64,000 nucleotides of DNA, taken from Pseudomonas sp. MYb327. GTDB lineage: Bacteria; Pseudomonadota; Gammaproteobacteria; Pseudomonadales; Pseudomonadaceae. Under the pieces are notes generated by a model, which worked only from the letters and a program-made list of their open reading frames with translations, was not told the origin of the DNA and did not search any database. Below, piece after piece: positions 9,324-19,423 of the stretch. The stretch is from positions 5,045,001 to 5,109,000 of the forward strand of contig NZ_CP159258.1 in assembly GCF_040438925.1 (NCBI RefSeq), given 5' to 3'. Made by a program: the position numbers and the translations under genes. The stretch's first letter is position 1. Every line of letters begins with the position of its first letter.

Positions 9324-9644
9324 ATGCGTAACCCGCTGATTGCCGCCACCCTTGGCCTGCTTTTGTTGGCCGATATGGCCCAGGCCCACACCCTGGTCGC
9401 CACCAGTAACATCCTCATTCGCGCCACCCAGCGCACCCTGGATTTCACTTCCGATACCACCACGTCGATCCGCGACTCGAAAATCGTTCGGGAAGCTCAG
9501 GACGATGCGGCCAGTTTTGTGGCCAGCGATGGCGACATTCGTGGCGCGCACCTGGAATCGGCTTTTAATCTGCTGCGCACACGAGTCCCGGAAGCTCGCG
9601 ATGCCAGTGATCAGGATCTCGCCGAAGCCATCCTCGCCCTGTGA
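9324..9644 (+). CDS. DUF2388 small exported protein (copy 3)
   Basis: 106 residues, signal peptide MRNPLIAATLGLLLLADMAQA. The same motif recurs as DSKIVREAQDDAASFVASDG, IRGAHLESAFNLLRTR and DLAEAILAL. ATG 9324 has CGGAG 8-9 nt upstream; an in-frame ATG at 9252 lies inside copy 2 and is rejected. Its TGA overlaps the GTG of the next gene (GTGA, 9641-9644), so this copy is translationally coupled to the large exported protein. That coupling is the best clue that the small proteins and the large one act together. Confidence 0.85.
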   Translation: MRNPLIAATLGLLLLADMAQAHTLVATSNILIRATQRTLDFTSDTTTSIRDSKIVREAQDDAASFVASDGDIRGAHLESAFNLLRTRVPEARDASDQDLAEAILAL

Positions 9645-11602
9645 AGTCTTCATCTGCCTGGCTATTGGCCGGGGCGCTGTTGCTGCTTGGCAATAGCGCC
9701 CACGCCGGCCTTGAACTGCATCTCAAAACCGAAGGCCTGAGCCCGGCGCAACAGCAGGCCAGCCAGGCCCTGCTCGATGAAGCCATGCAGGCGCTGCCAC
9801 CGCGCTTCATCGAGAAACTCGACCGGCGCATCGACGTCGGTTGGACCGACAACATGCCAAGCAATGCCTACGGCCAGGCGTCGCTGGTGTCCGAGCTCGA
9901 CCTGAATCGCAACCTGCTGGCAAGTCTCACGGACGGCAGCGCTGCGACCAGGAAAACCTATCGCCCCCACGGCACTGTACGCCGGGAAATGCTGGCGACG
10001 GTGCTACACGAACTGACCCATATTTATGACCGCTCGCGACTTTGGCCGGACGCCGAGCGCAAGTTGATCCAGCGTTGTACCCGGCGCAATGCCAGCTCTG
10101 GACTGATCGGTATTCCCGACGAATGCCGCAGCCAGTCCGACCGACGCTTTACCCTCAGCGACGATCCGCGCCTGCTCGACCTTGCCGGCTGGCAACAATA
10201 CGTAGGCCGTCGTGGCGAGCGCGAACAGCACAACCGTCAGATCGCCCGCACCCCGGACATCTACGAGACAAGCAGCGCGAAAGAATTCGTCGCGGTCAAC
10301 ATGGAGTATTTCCTCCTCGACCCAAGCTACGCCTGCCGCCGTCCGGCGCTGTATCGCTATTACAAGGAACACTTTGGCTGGGCGCCCGCCGCCAAGGACG
10401 AATGCGGCAAAACCTTCGCCTTCCTCAATGCCGGCAATGACTTTGCCAAAACCCCACTGGGCCAGGTCGATCCGGAACGGGTTTATGCCGTCGATTATCT
10501 GCTGGCCGAGGCTAACCAGAATTGGGTCAGTCGCTGGGGCCACAGCATGTTGCGGCTGGTGATCTGCGCCCCGGGCCGACCACGTGGACCGGATTGCCGG
10601 CTGGATCTCGATCAGCACTTGGTGCTTTCTTACCGCGCATTCGTCGGCGACGTACAACTGTCGAGTTGGGATGGCTTGGTGGGCAAGTACCCGTCACGCC
10701 TGTTCGTGTTGCCATTGGCCCAGGTGATCGACGAATACACCAAGACCGAGTTACGCAGTCTCGCCTCCGTGCCGCTGAACCTGTCACGCGACGAGATCGA
10801 AAACCTGGTTGAACGCGCCGCCGAGATGCACTGGAGTTACGACGGCAGCTACTTTTTTCTCTCCAACAACTGCGCCGTGGAAGAGCTGAAGTTACTGCGT
10901 AGCGGCACCAACAATTCCAAACTGGTTGCTCTCGACAACATCATGCCCAATGGTTTGCTGGAAGTGCTGAAGGGTCGCGGGCTGGCGGACACCAGCGTGC
11001 TGGACAATCCCCGTGAAGCGCTGCGCCTGGGTTATCGGTTCGACTCTTTCCGGGAGCGTTACCAGGCGATGTTCGAGGTTTTGAGAAAGCGCCTGCCGAT
11101 CAAACAGGAGAAGGTCGAAGACTGGTTGTCCCTGACAGCAGCCGAGCGTCGCCAATGGTTCGATCAGGCTGATTTGCGAGCCAGCGCGGCATTGCTCCTG
11201 CTGGAACAGGCAAGTTTTCGCCAGCAGTTGCTCTTGGCTCAGGACGAGGTGAAGCAGCGTTATCTGGGTGCCCGAGAGCTGAAAAATGGCGGGATGGACA
11301 AAGCCAACGCGACACTGCGGCAGATTCTCGATAACAGCGGTTTCCTGAGTCGTCCGGCCGAACTTCTCGGCAGCGGCGGGTATGGTCTGCCGCAACCGGC
11401 GGAATGGCAACGTCTGGAGTCGGAAAGCAGCCTGCGACAGAAACAGCTTCAGGCATTGACCGGGGATCTGGACAAAGAAGTGAGAGCGCTGCTTGAACCG
11501 AGCCGTGCGGCGGAAATGGCCGCCAACGAGGCCAACGTGAAACAGATTGGCGAGCATCTGCGCAAGTTGCACAAGGCCGCCGGTGGGTTGGAATTGCCTT
11601 AG
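9641..11602 (+). CDS. Exported HExxH/DUF4105 protein
   Basis: 653 residues with a signal peptide (about residues 1-22, LLAGALLLLGNSAHAG). An N-terminal domain contains the zinc-protease-like motif HELTH (H123, E124, H127), followed at about residue 215 by SAKEFVAVNMEYFLLD, whose glutamate could be a further ligand. From about residue 285 there is a DUF4105 region (related to the Lnb N-terminal periplasmic domain) with NQNWVSRWGHSMLRLVIC near 293-310 and SNNCAVEELKLL near 407. These conserved His and Cys/Asn resemble a papain-like (NlpC/P60-related) arrangement. So two potential hydrolase sites may sit in one polypeptide. The start is GTG, overlapping the upstream stop. The substrate is unknown; the coupled DUF2388 proteins are candidates for partners or substrates. 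Confidence 0.85.
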   Translation: MKSSSAWLLAGALLLLGNSAHAGLELHLKTEGLSPAQQQASQALLDEAMQALPPRFIEKLDRRIDVGWTDNMPSNAYGQASLVSELDLNRNLLASLTDGSAATRKTYRPHGTVRREMLATVLHELTHIYDRSRLWPDAERKLIQRCTRRNASSGLIGIPDECRSQSDRRFTLSDDPRLLDLAGWQQYVGRRGEREQHNRQIARTPDIYETSSAKEFVAVNMEYFLLDPSYACRRPALYRYYKEHFGWAPAAKDECGKTFAFLNAGNDFAKTPLGQVDPERVYAVDYLLAEANQNWVSRWGHSMLRLVICAPGRPRGPDCRLDLDQHLVLSYRAFVGDVQLSSWDGLVGKYPSRLFVLPLAQVIDEYTKTELRSLASVPLNLSRDEIENLVERAAEMHWSYDGSYFFLSNNCAVEELKLLRSGTNNSKLVALDNIMPNGLLEVLKGRGLADTSVLDNPREALRLGYRFDSFRERYQAMFEVLRKRLPIKQEKVEDWLSLTAAERRQWFDQADLRASAALLLLEQASFRQQLLLAQDEVKQRYLGARELKNGGMDKANATLRQILDNSGFLSRPAELLGSGGYGLPQPAEWQRLESESSLRQKQLQALTGDLDKEVRALLEPSRAAEMAANEANVKQIGEHLRKLHKAAGGLELP

Positions 11603-11613
11603 ATAGAGTCGTT

Positions 11614-11641
11614 TGTGGCGAGGAGCTGCTCCCTCGCCACA
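11614..11641. repeat. REP-like hairpin after the DUF4105 gene
   Basis: TGTGGCGAGG (11614-11623) and CCTCGCCACA (11632-11641) form a 10-bp perfect stem. The core sequence is the same family as the pair at 20507-20620. It lies between convergent genes and probably ends both transcripts. Confidence 0.7.
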
Positions 11642-11656
11642 GTTAACCAGTGAGAA

Positions 11657-12103
11657 TCAGTACAGCACCCCCTGCAAGATCTCATAAACAACCCCTGTTG
11701 CCGCCGCAATCAACACAACATCGCCGCCTGCGCGGCGCCATTCATAACCCGGGTAATACGGCAGTCGCTCCAGCGCCCGGTTATCCAGGCGCTCGCCGTA
11801 ATAGCCGTGAGGCAACGGCTGCCCACGCATCAGATGCATTCCTGGCGGCGGCGGCGCACCTCGGACGAAATAGTCGCGGTTATCGTGAATAGTCTGCCGT
11901 ACAGGGCTGAAGTCACGCGGCGGTGGACCGCCACGGCGATTGTCCTGCCCGCCACGATGATCATCACCGTGGTTATCATAATGGCCCTGCTGCGGGCCGC
12001 CGTGGTCGTGATCGTCGCGCTGGTCGGCGCTGGCGTGCAGCAACGGGGTGGCACTGAGCATCAGCACACCCAGGCTGGCAATCAGACGTTTCGGCATTTT
12101 CAT
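11657..12103 (-). CDS. RcnB/CigR-family exported protein
   Basis: 148 residues with an N-terminal signal segment (MPKRLIASLGVLMLSATPLLHA). A His/Asp/Gly-rich low-complexity stretch follows (RDDHDHGGPQQGHYDNHGDD), then an RcnB-like domain (RQTIHDNRDYFVRGAPPPPG, PYYPGYEWRRAGGDVVLIAA) ending in a hydrophobic C-terminal segment. RcnB in E. coli is a periplasmic nickel/cobalt homeostasis protein; CigR-like members are membrane-anchored. The His-rich stretch suggests divalent metal binding. The start is taken at 12103, where GAGGAAAG precedes by 5 nt on the coding strand; 12124 would add seven residues. Confidence 0.8.
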   Translation of the reverse strand: MKMPKRLIASLGVLMLSATPLLHASADQRDDHDHGGPQQGHYDNHGDDHRGGQDNRRGGPPPRDFSPVRQTIHDNRDYFVRGAPPPPGMHLMRGQPLPHGYYGERLDNRALERLPYYPGYEWRRAGGDVVLIAAATGVVYEILQGVLY

Positions 12104-12129
12104 CAGGTCTTTCCTCACAAACACACAGC

Positions 12130-12162
12130 AAAAAGGGCTTCAGAACGTAGTCCTGAAGCCCT
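12130..12162 (-). terminator. Terminator of the trpBA transcript
   Basis: On the minus strand AGGGCTTCAG (12162-12153) pairs with CTGAAGCCCT (12143-12134) across a 9-nt loop and is followed by a T run. It sits about 60 nt beyond the trpA stop. Confidence 0.88.
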
Positions 12163-12223
12163 CGGTCTTGCTGATTAGTCTGTGTTGAGAGGCTCTAATT
12201 CCTCTGTATCAGGAACTTTACCT

Positions 12224-13035
12224 TCAGCTGACGCGAGCCTTACGCACGCCTTCGGACAATGCCGAGCAAAGGCTCAACACGCCATCGATGGCCTGATCCG
12301 GCGTCGTGGCATTGGCGATGTGATCAATTAGCGCGGAACCCACCACCACACCATCGGCCAGACGCGCGATGGCGGCTGCTTGTTCTGGCGTACGAATGCC
12401 GAAACCGATACTGATCGGCAGATCGGTATGACGACGCAGACGGGCAACCGCCTCTTCGACGTGTTCCAGCGTTGCCGCACCGGCACCGGTCACACCGGCC
12501 ACCGACACGTAATACACAAACCCGGAGCTGCCATTCAAAACGGTCGGCAGGCGCACATCGTCGGTGGTCGGGGTGGTCAGGCGGATGAAGTCCAGACCGG
12601 CAGCCTGGGCCGGGTCGCACAGTTCGCCGTTATGCTCTGGCGGCAGATCCACCACGATCAGCCCGTCAACACCCGCTTCTTTGGCTTCGGCAATGAAACG
12701 TGGCACGCCGTACTTGTGGATCGGGTTGAAGTAACCCATCAGCACCAGCGGTGTCTCGTTGTTGTCCTTGCGGAACTCGCGAACCATTTCCAGGGTTTTC
12801 GCCAGATTCTGCTTGGCCTCCAACGCACGAATGTTGGCCAGTTGAATCGCCGGGCCGTCGGCCATCGGATCGGTGAACGGCATGCCCAGTTCGATCACGT
12901 CGGCACCCGCCGCCGGCAAACCCTTGAGGATCGCCAGGGACGTGTCATAACCCGGGTCGCCGGCAGTGACGAAAGTCACCAGGGCGGCGCGATTCTGTTG
13001 CTTGAGTTCGGCAAAACGTGTTTGCAGGCGGCTCA

Positions 13036-13036
<1 letters not shown>
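12224..13036 (-). CDS. trpA: Tryptophan synthase alpha chain
   Basis: 270-residue alpha subunit, cleaving indole-3-glycerol phosphate to indole and glyceraldehyde 3-phosphate for channelling to TrpB. Signatures: [17 protein letters not shown] (catalytic Glu in ELGMPF, Asp in [10 protein letters not shown]), [25 protein letters not shown], and the phosphate-binding stretch [16 protein letters not shown] with VVGSALID. Its start overlaps the trpB stop (ATGA, 13035-13038 region), typical of tight coupling for a stoichiometric complex. A terminator follows at 12130-12162. Confidence 0.97.
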
Positions 13037-15273
<2,237 letters not shown>

Positions 15274-15277
<4 letters not shown>

Positions 15278-15600
15278 TCACCGCGTTTGCATAGCAGGTA
15301 AGCCGCTAGCAAACCCAGCGCACCCACAGCGACACCCGCTGTAGTCCAAGGGTGTGCCTGGGCGTAGTCCCGCGTAGCAATCCCGGTTTCGCGGGTTTTG
15401 ACCTTCACCTCTTCATAGGCATCGCTGAGCAGATGACGCGAATGTTTCAACGCGTTTTCGGCATTGCCTTTGAGCACCTTGAGGGTTTTACGCGACTCGT
15501 CCGAGGCGTCGTCCTTCAGGCTTTCCAAGGATTTGAGCAGGCTCTCGATTTCCGCTTCCATGCTTTGCAATGAGGCTTTACGTAACGAACTGTTGGCCAT
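15274..15600 (-). CDS. DUF883 (ElaB/YqjD-like) membrane-anchored protein
   Basis: 108 residues. A long charged amphipathic helical region ([38 protein letters not shown]) precedes one C-terminal transmembrane helix ([19 protein letters not shown]) ending KRGD. This is the layout of ElaB/YqjD-type proteins that associate ribosomes with the inner membrane in stationary phase in E. coli. The start at 15600 has AGGAG upstream on the coding strand. The stop overlaps trpI convergently. Confidence 0.87.
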
Positions 15601-15757
15601 GGTGGCTCTCCTGCATTGTTGATGAGTGGCGTGTGTTGGTTGGGACTTCAGAGGTTCGAGAAAGTGCAGTAAATGTGAACTTCCATGTCGGATCGACCGA
15701 CAGAAGTAAGAAGGAAAATCACTGCTAGTCTGTATTTCACACCCCAAGGAGAACGCC

Positions 15758-15973
15758 ATGACTGACCATCACACCTACAAGAAAGTCGAACTGGTCGGCT
15801 CGTCCACCACCAGCATTGAAGACGCGATCAACAACGCACTGGCCGAGGCCAACAAAAGTCTAAAGTACATGGAGTGGTTTGAAGTGACCGAAACCCGCGG
15901 GCACATCAAGGACGGCAAGGCTGCGCATTTCCAGGTGACGCTCAAGGTAGGGTTCCGGATTGCCAGCAGCTGA
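15758..15973 (+). CDS. Dodecin (flavin-binding)
   Basis: 71 residues, full dodecin length. YKKVELVGSSTTSIEDAINN, then LKYMEWFEVTETRGHIKDG with the conserved tryptophan that stacks on the flavin isoalloxazine ring, and HFQVTLKVGFRI closing the beta sheet. Dodecins form hollow dodecamers that store or buffer riboflavin/FMN. AAGGAG precedes the ATG. It is divergent from the DUF883 gene and probably stress-induced with it. Confidence 0.93.
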   Translation: MTDHHTYKKVELVGSSTTSIEDAINNALAEANKSLKYMEWFEVTETRGHIKDGKAAHFQVTLKVGFRIASS

Positions 15974-16042
15974 GTTCGAGATCCTCTTCTGAACTTGCGC
16001 GCTGGCCGAGTGCCATAGGGAATGGCAAAGCGCTACCCGAGT

Positions 16043-16065
16043 GCATCCGGCCAATAGCCGGATGC
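16043..16065. other. Perfect hairpin downstream of the dodecin gene
   Basis: GCATCCGGC (16043-16051) pairs with GCCGGATGC (16057-16065) across a 5-nt loop. It lacks a T-tract; it may be a weak terminator or mRNA-stabilising structure. Confidence 0.4.
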
Positions 16066-16098
16066 CCACCCTATTGATCCGACCAGAGATTGCGACCG

Positions 16099-16320
16099 AT
16101 GAAGAAGTTTATTTTGGCGGTAGGTCTGTTGAGCCTTGCGGGAGCCGCCTTTGCGGATGGCAAATCGTGTGAAGAGCTTAAAGCCGAAATCGCTGCAAAG
16201 CTTGATGCCAAGGGCGTTTCAGGCTACTCGCTGGAAATCGTCGACAAAGGCACCGCTGCCGGCGGTAAAGTCGTCGGCACCTGTGAGAAGGGCTCCAAGG
16301 AAATCGTCTACAAGCGCTAG
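16099..16320 (+). CDS. DUF1161 small exported protein (copy 1)
   Basis: 73 residues, signal peptide MKKFILAVGLLSLAGAAFA, then a short domain with two cysteines: SCEELKAEIAAKLDAKGVSG, YSLEIVD, VVGTCEKGSKEIVYKR. It is a small periplasmic protein of unknown function with a probable single disulfide. ATG 16099 is taken; TTG 16090 would precede the signal peptide needlessly. A paralogue lies at 18242. A terminator follows directly. Confidence 0.86.
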   Translation: MKKFILAVGLLSLAGAAFADGKSCEELKAEIAAKLDAKGVSGYSLEIVDKGTAAGGKVVGTCEKGSKEIVYKR

Positions 16321-16340
16321 GCTGATTCCATTTTTTATAA

Positions 16341-16370
16341 AAAAGCCGACACCAAGGGGTCGGCTTTTTA
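16341..16370 (+). terminator. Terminator between DUF1161 gene and LLM oxidoreductase gene
   Basis: AAAAGCCGAC (16341-16350) and GTCGGCTTTT (16359-16368) form a stem with A-rich and T-rich flanks. It can serve both convergent genes. Confidence 0.9.
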
Positions 16371-16385
16371 TAGTCTTTTTCAGCG

Positions 16386-17387
16386 TCAGCCCTTCATGAC
16401 CTGCGCCAGTAACTCGTAGGAATGCAGGCGATCCGAGTGTTCATACAGGTCGCAGGTAAAAATCAATTCATCGGCCTGGGTCTGTTCGATCAGCACTTCC
16501 AGCCGGGCGCGGATTTTCTGCGGGCTGCCGATCATCGCCAAACCAAGGAAATCACTGACAGCCTCTTTTTCATGGGGCAGCCACAGACCGTCCATGGTTT
16601 TCACTGGCGGGCGCTGCACCAGGCTTTGGCCACGCATCAACGCGAGAATGCGCTGGAACACCGAGGTCGCCAGATAATCTGCTTGTTCATCCGTATCCGC
16701 AGCGACCAGCGGCACGCCGAGCATGACGTAAGGCTTGTCCAATACCGCTGAAGGCTTGAAGTGATTGCGGTAGACGCGAATCGCCTCATGCATGAAGCGC
16801 GGTGCGAAATGTGATGCGAAGGCGTAGGGCAAACCGCGTTCACCAGCCAGTTGCGCACTGAACAGACTGGAGCCCAGTAACCAGATCGGAACATTGGTCC
16901 CTGTACCCGGCATCGCAATAATGCGTTGATCCGGAGTTCGCGGGCCGAGGTAACGCATCAGTTCCGCAACGTCTTCCGGGAAATCATCGGCACTGCCGGA
17001 GCGTTCGCGACGCAGCGCACGGGCGGTCATCTGATCGGAACCGGGTGCACGTCCAAGGCCCAGGTCAATCCGTCCCGGATAAAGGCTTTCGAGCGTGCCG
17101 AACTGCTCGGCGATCACTAGCGGCGCGTGGTTGGGCAACATCACTCCGCCGGAACCGACACGAATGGTCGACGTGCCGCCGGCCAGGTAGCCGAGCAGAA
17201 CCGAGGTCGCGGAACTGGCGATGCCGTCCATGTTGTGATGTTCGGCGACCCAAAAGCGGTTATAGCCGAGCTTCTCGACATGCTGCGCCAGGTCCAGCGA
17301 ATTGCGCAGCGACTGGGCTGGGCTGCCGTTTTCCCGCACGGGGACCAGATCGAGGGTCGAAAACTTGATATCGGACAGTCGTTTCAT
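16386..17387 (-). CDS. LLM-class flavin-dependent oxidoreductase
   Basis: 333-residue bacterial luciferase-like (LLM) protein. Diagnostic segments include [40 protein letters not shown] (FMN-phosphate and substrate region), [16 protein letters not shown] and [19 protein letters not shown]. Closest in character to the YhbW-like single-component subgroup. It would use reduced FMN or F420-type cofactor chemistry; the substrate is unknown. It is transcribed alone and converges with the DUF1161 gene. Confidence 0.9.
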   Translation of the reverse strand: MKRLSDIKFSTLDLVPVRENGSPAQSLRNSLDLAQHVEKLGYNRFWVAEHHNMDGIASSATSVLLGYLAGGTSTIRVGSGGVMLPNHAPLVIAEQFGTLESLYPGRIDLGLGRAPGSDQMTARALRRERSGSADDFPEDVAELMRYLGPRTPDQRIIAMPGTGTNVPIWLLGSSLFSAQLAGERGLPYAFASHFAPRFMHEAIRVYRNHFKPSAVLDKPYVMLGVPLVAADTDEQADYLATSVFQRILALMRGQSLVQRPPVKTMDGLWLPHEKEAVSDFLGLAMIGSPQKIRARLEVLIEQTQADELIFTCDLYEHSDRLHSYELLAQVMKG

Positions 17388-17556
17388 AAACCTGCTTCTC
17401 CAATTGAGGGCGCAGGTTTTTTCTCGTGAACGAAAACCTGCCGAATCTATAAGCGTGTTTCATGCAATGAGGGCATATACCCGAGTTTCAATAGCACGGG
17501 GAAAATTCCTACGAAATTGCCGGACCGATCAGATGAGGTGAACTTTGCGCCAGCGT

Positions 17557-17563
17557 CTATCCT
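17557..17563 (+). promoter_or_regulatory. Possible RpoS-type -10 element for osmC
   Basis: TCTATCCTCA around 17556-17565 resembles the extended -10 of sigma-S promoters (TCTAYRCTTA) and lies about 65 nt before the osmC start. OsmC genes are RpoS-dependent elsewhere. Pattern match only. Confidence 0.35.
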
Positions 17564-17627
17564 CAGAACCCTAGCAAGCGAAAACCACCCAGGCGCGACG
17601 CTCGCGCCGGATTTTGAGGAGACAGGC

Positions 17628-18059
17628 ATGGCTATCATCAAGAAAGCATCGGCTCATTGGGAAGGTGACCTGAAAACCGGCATCGGTTCGATTTCCACGG
17701 AAACCGGCGTACTCAGAGAAGCCCCCTACGGCTTCAAGGCGCGCTTCGAAGGCGGAAAAGGCACCAATCCGGAAGAGCTGATTGGCGCAGCGCATGCCGG
17801 TTGTTTTTCCATGGCGTTTTCAATGATTCTCGGCGATGCCGGCCTTAAAGCTGACAGCATCGACACCAATGCCGAAGTGACGCTCGACCAGGTCGATGGT
17901 GGTTTTGCTATTACGGCGGTGAAATTGATCCTCAAGGCGAAAATCCCTGGCGCCAGCCAGGCGCAGTTCGAGGAGCTGAGCAACAAGGCCAAGGAAGGGT
18001 GCCCTGTTTCCAAGGTGCTTAATGCGAAAATCAGCCTGGATGCGACGTTGTTGAGTTAA
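17628..18059 (+). CDS. osmC: OsmC-family peroxidase
   Basis: 143 residues, the exact size of E. coli OsmC. The two redox-active cysteines lie in AAHAGCFSMAFSMILG (peroxidatic) and KEGCPVSKVLNA (resolving), and GFKARFEGGKGTNPEELIG is typical of the OsmC rather than the Ohr branch. It reduces organic hydroperoxides in the cytosol using a dihydrolipoyl or thiol donor. ATG 17628 has GAGGAGA upstream; an in-frame ATG at 17517 is too early. Flanked downstream by a long inverted repeat. Confidence 0.92.
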   Translation: MAIIKKASAHWEGDLKTGIGSISTETGVLREAPYGFKARFEGGKGTNPEELIGAAHAGCFSMAFSMILGDAGLKADSIDTNAEVTLDQVDGGFAITAVKLILKAKIPGASQAQFEELSNKAKEGCPVSKVLNAKISLDATLLS

Positions 18060-18074
18060 GTTCGCATTGAAACG

Positions 18075-18147
18075 AAAAGATCGCAGCCTTCGGCAGCTCC
18101 TACCGGGAACGATCCGTAGGAACTGCCGAAGACTGCGATCTTTTTTG
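18075..18147. repeat. Long inverted repeat (GATCGCAG family) after osmC
   Basis: A 29-nt left arm starting AAAAGATCGCAGCC (18075-18103) and a right arm ending GCGATCTTTTTT (to 18147) pair with two mismatches. The same family occurs at 44616-44695. Works as a strong terminator and is a dispersed intergenic repeat type of fluorescent pseudomonads. Confidence 0.85.
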
Positions 18148-18241
18148 ATGTACGACAGATTTGCCCAGCCTGTTTGTGGTCGAATAAATGACAGCAGCCA
18201 AAATGCAGAATCCTGCATGCTGCCTCAAGGGAGCTTCAACC

Positions 18242-18475
18242 ATGAAACGTTTTGCCTTGGCGGTTATCTGTTGCGCACTGGCCACTTCGGCCCTGGCAGC
18301 ACCGAAACCCTGCGAAGAACTCAAGGCCGAAATCGAAGCCAAGATCCAGGCCCAAAAGGTTGCGTCCTACACCCTAGAAATCGTCACTAATGACGAAGTG
18401 CACGATCAGAACATGGTCGTAGGCTCGTGCGATGGCGGCACCAAGAAAATCATTTACCAGAAGAACGATCGCTGA
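18242..18475 (+). CDS. DUF1161 small exported protein (copy 2)
   Basis: 77 residues, signal peptide MKRFALAVICCALATSALA, then PCEELKAEIEAKIQAQKVAS, YTLEIVTND and VVGSCDGGTKKIIYQK. It is clearly paralogous to the 16099 gene, with the same two cysteines (CEELKAEI and GxC). AAGGGAGC precedes ATG 18242 by about 8 nt. Function unknown; periplasmic. It converges with the lipoprotein gene at 18482, only 6 nt away. Confidence 0.86.
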   Translation: MKRFALAVICCALATSALAAPKPCEELKAEIEAKIQAQKVASYTLEIVTNDEVHDQNMVVGSCDGGTKKIIYQKNDR

Positions 18476-18481
18476 CAGGCC

Positions 18482-18901
18482 TTACGGCACACAGTTGATC
18501 TGGCTTTCTTCGGCAACGATTTGGCGTTTGGCGTTATACAGCCGCGCCTCCGGAGTGAACGCCATGGAACGGGCTTGCAGCAGATAACGCTGACCGGCTT
18601 CGAAGTGATCGTACTTGATGATCATGTAGCACAGCCGCTCAGTAGTCCCGCCGAACAAGTCCGAGCCCCCGCCCGGTACTTCAAAATCGAAGCGCACGGT
18701 CAGCTCGTGTTTACCCGGCGTGACCTGGAAATAACGCCCGTCACGTAAGCGCTGGTTGTCCAGTCTCTCTGCCATCAACGTTTTATCGTTGGGGAAGGGT
18801 GTCGAAAAGTCGACCCAGGCCATCTGCGGATTGACCGCCGGCAATGGACTCGCACAGCCAGTCACCGTGCTTGCAGCGAGCAACAGCATCAACTTGCGCA
18901 T
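18482..18901 (-). CDS. Putative lipoprotein, tandem paralogue A
   Basis: 139 residues. The lipobox is in MRKLMLLLAASTVTGCASPL (TGC), giving a mature lipoprotein. The mature part contains AWVDFSTPF, RYFQVTPGKHELTVRFDFEV, and C-terminal YLLQARSMAFTPEARLYNAK. It is paralogous to the next upstream gene (18942-19364). GKHELTVRFDF resembles beta-sandwich (transthyretin-like or PEGA-like) carbohydrate or peptidoglycan-facing domains, but I cannot name the family. Start at 18901 with AGGAC upstream. Unknown function. Confidence 0.75.
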   Translation of the reverse strand: MRKLMLLLAASTVTGCASPLPAVNPQMAWVDFSTPFPNDKTLMAERLDNQRLRDGRYFQVTPGKHELTVRFDFEVPGGGSDLFGGTTERLCYMIIKYDHFEAGQRYLLQARSMAFTPEARLYNAKRQIVAEESQINCVP

Positions 18902-18941
18902 GATGAATGTCCTGACTAATGAACAATCAGAATAGCGCCGA

Positions 18942-19364
18942 TCAGGTACGTTGACAGCCTGCCGGTGTGCCCTGCCCAATTACTTTTCGCTGCTGATTGT
19001 AAAGCTTGGCCCAAGGCCGGAAACCAATATTCCCGGCTTGCAGCTGATATCGCTCACCGGCATTGAACTCGCTGAATTTCACATTCATCTGGCAATCACG
19101 CCACAACGGTTCGGCATCGGGACCAATGTTGGTGGGCTGAACCGGGAACTGGTAGCGAACCGTAAGCTCATGACTACCGGGTTGCACCTCGAAATAGCGT
19201 TTGTCGGTGGCAGCTTGATTGTCCACCTCCAAGGCTTGCAGGGCCGTGTCTTCCTGCTTCGAATCCAGATCGATCCAGGCTTGCGATGGATCATGGTGAG
19301 GTATTCCGAATCCAGCACAACCGGCCAGCATCAGCAGGCCTCCCGTCAGCATCAACTTGCGCAT
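18942..19364 (-). CDS. Putative lipoprotein, tandem paralogue B
   Basis: 140 residues, signal peptide with lipobox MRKLMLTGGLLMLAGCAG. It aligns with paralogue A along its length: AWIDLDSKQ, KRYFEVQPGSHELTVRYQFP, GERYQLQAGNIGFRPWAKLY, and a conserved C-terminal cysteine (AGCQRT against INCVP). TGGAG lies ahead of the start. The two genes are 40 nt apart on one strand and probably co-transcribed. They diverge from the lipoprotein aminopeptidase gene at 19424 (59-nt gap), so all three envelope proteins may share a control region. Confidence 0.75.
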   Translation of the reverse strand: MRKLMLTGGLLMLAGCAGFGIPHHDPSQAWIDLDSKQEDTALQALEVDNQAATDKRYFEVQPGSHELTVRYQFPVQPTNIGPDAEPLWRDCQMNVKFSEFNAGERYQLQAGNIGFRPWAKLYNQQRKVIGQGTPAGCQRT

Positions 19365-19423
19365 AGCGGAGCTCCAGTCAAGCGGGATAGTCTTGCGAGC
19401 AGACTCTCCAGGAATTTTTTATT

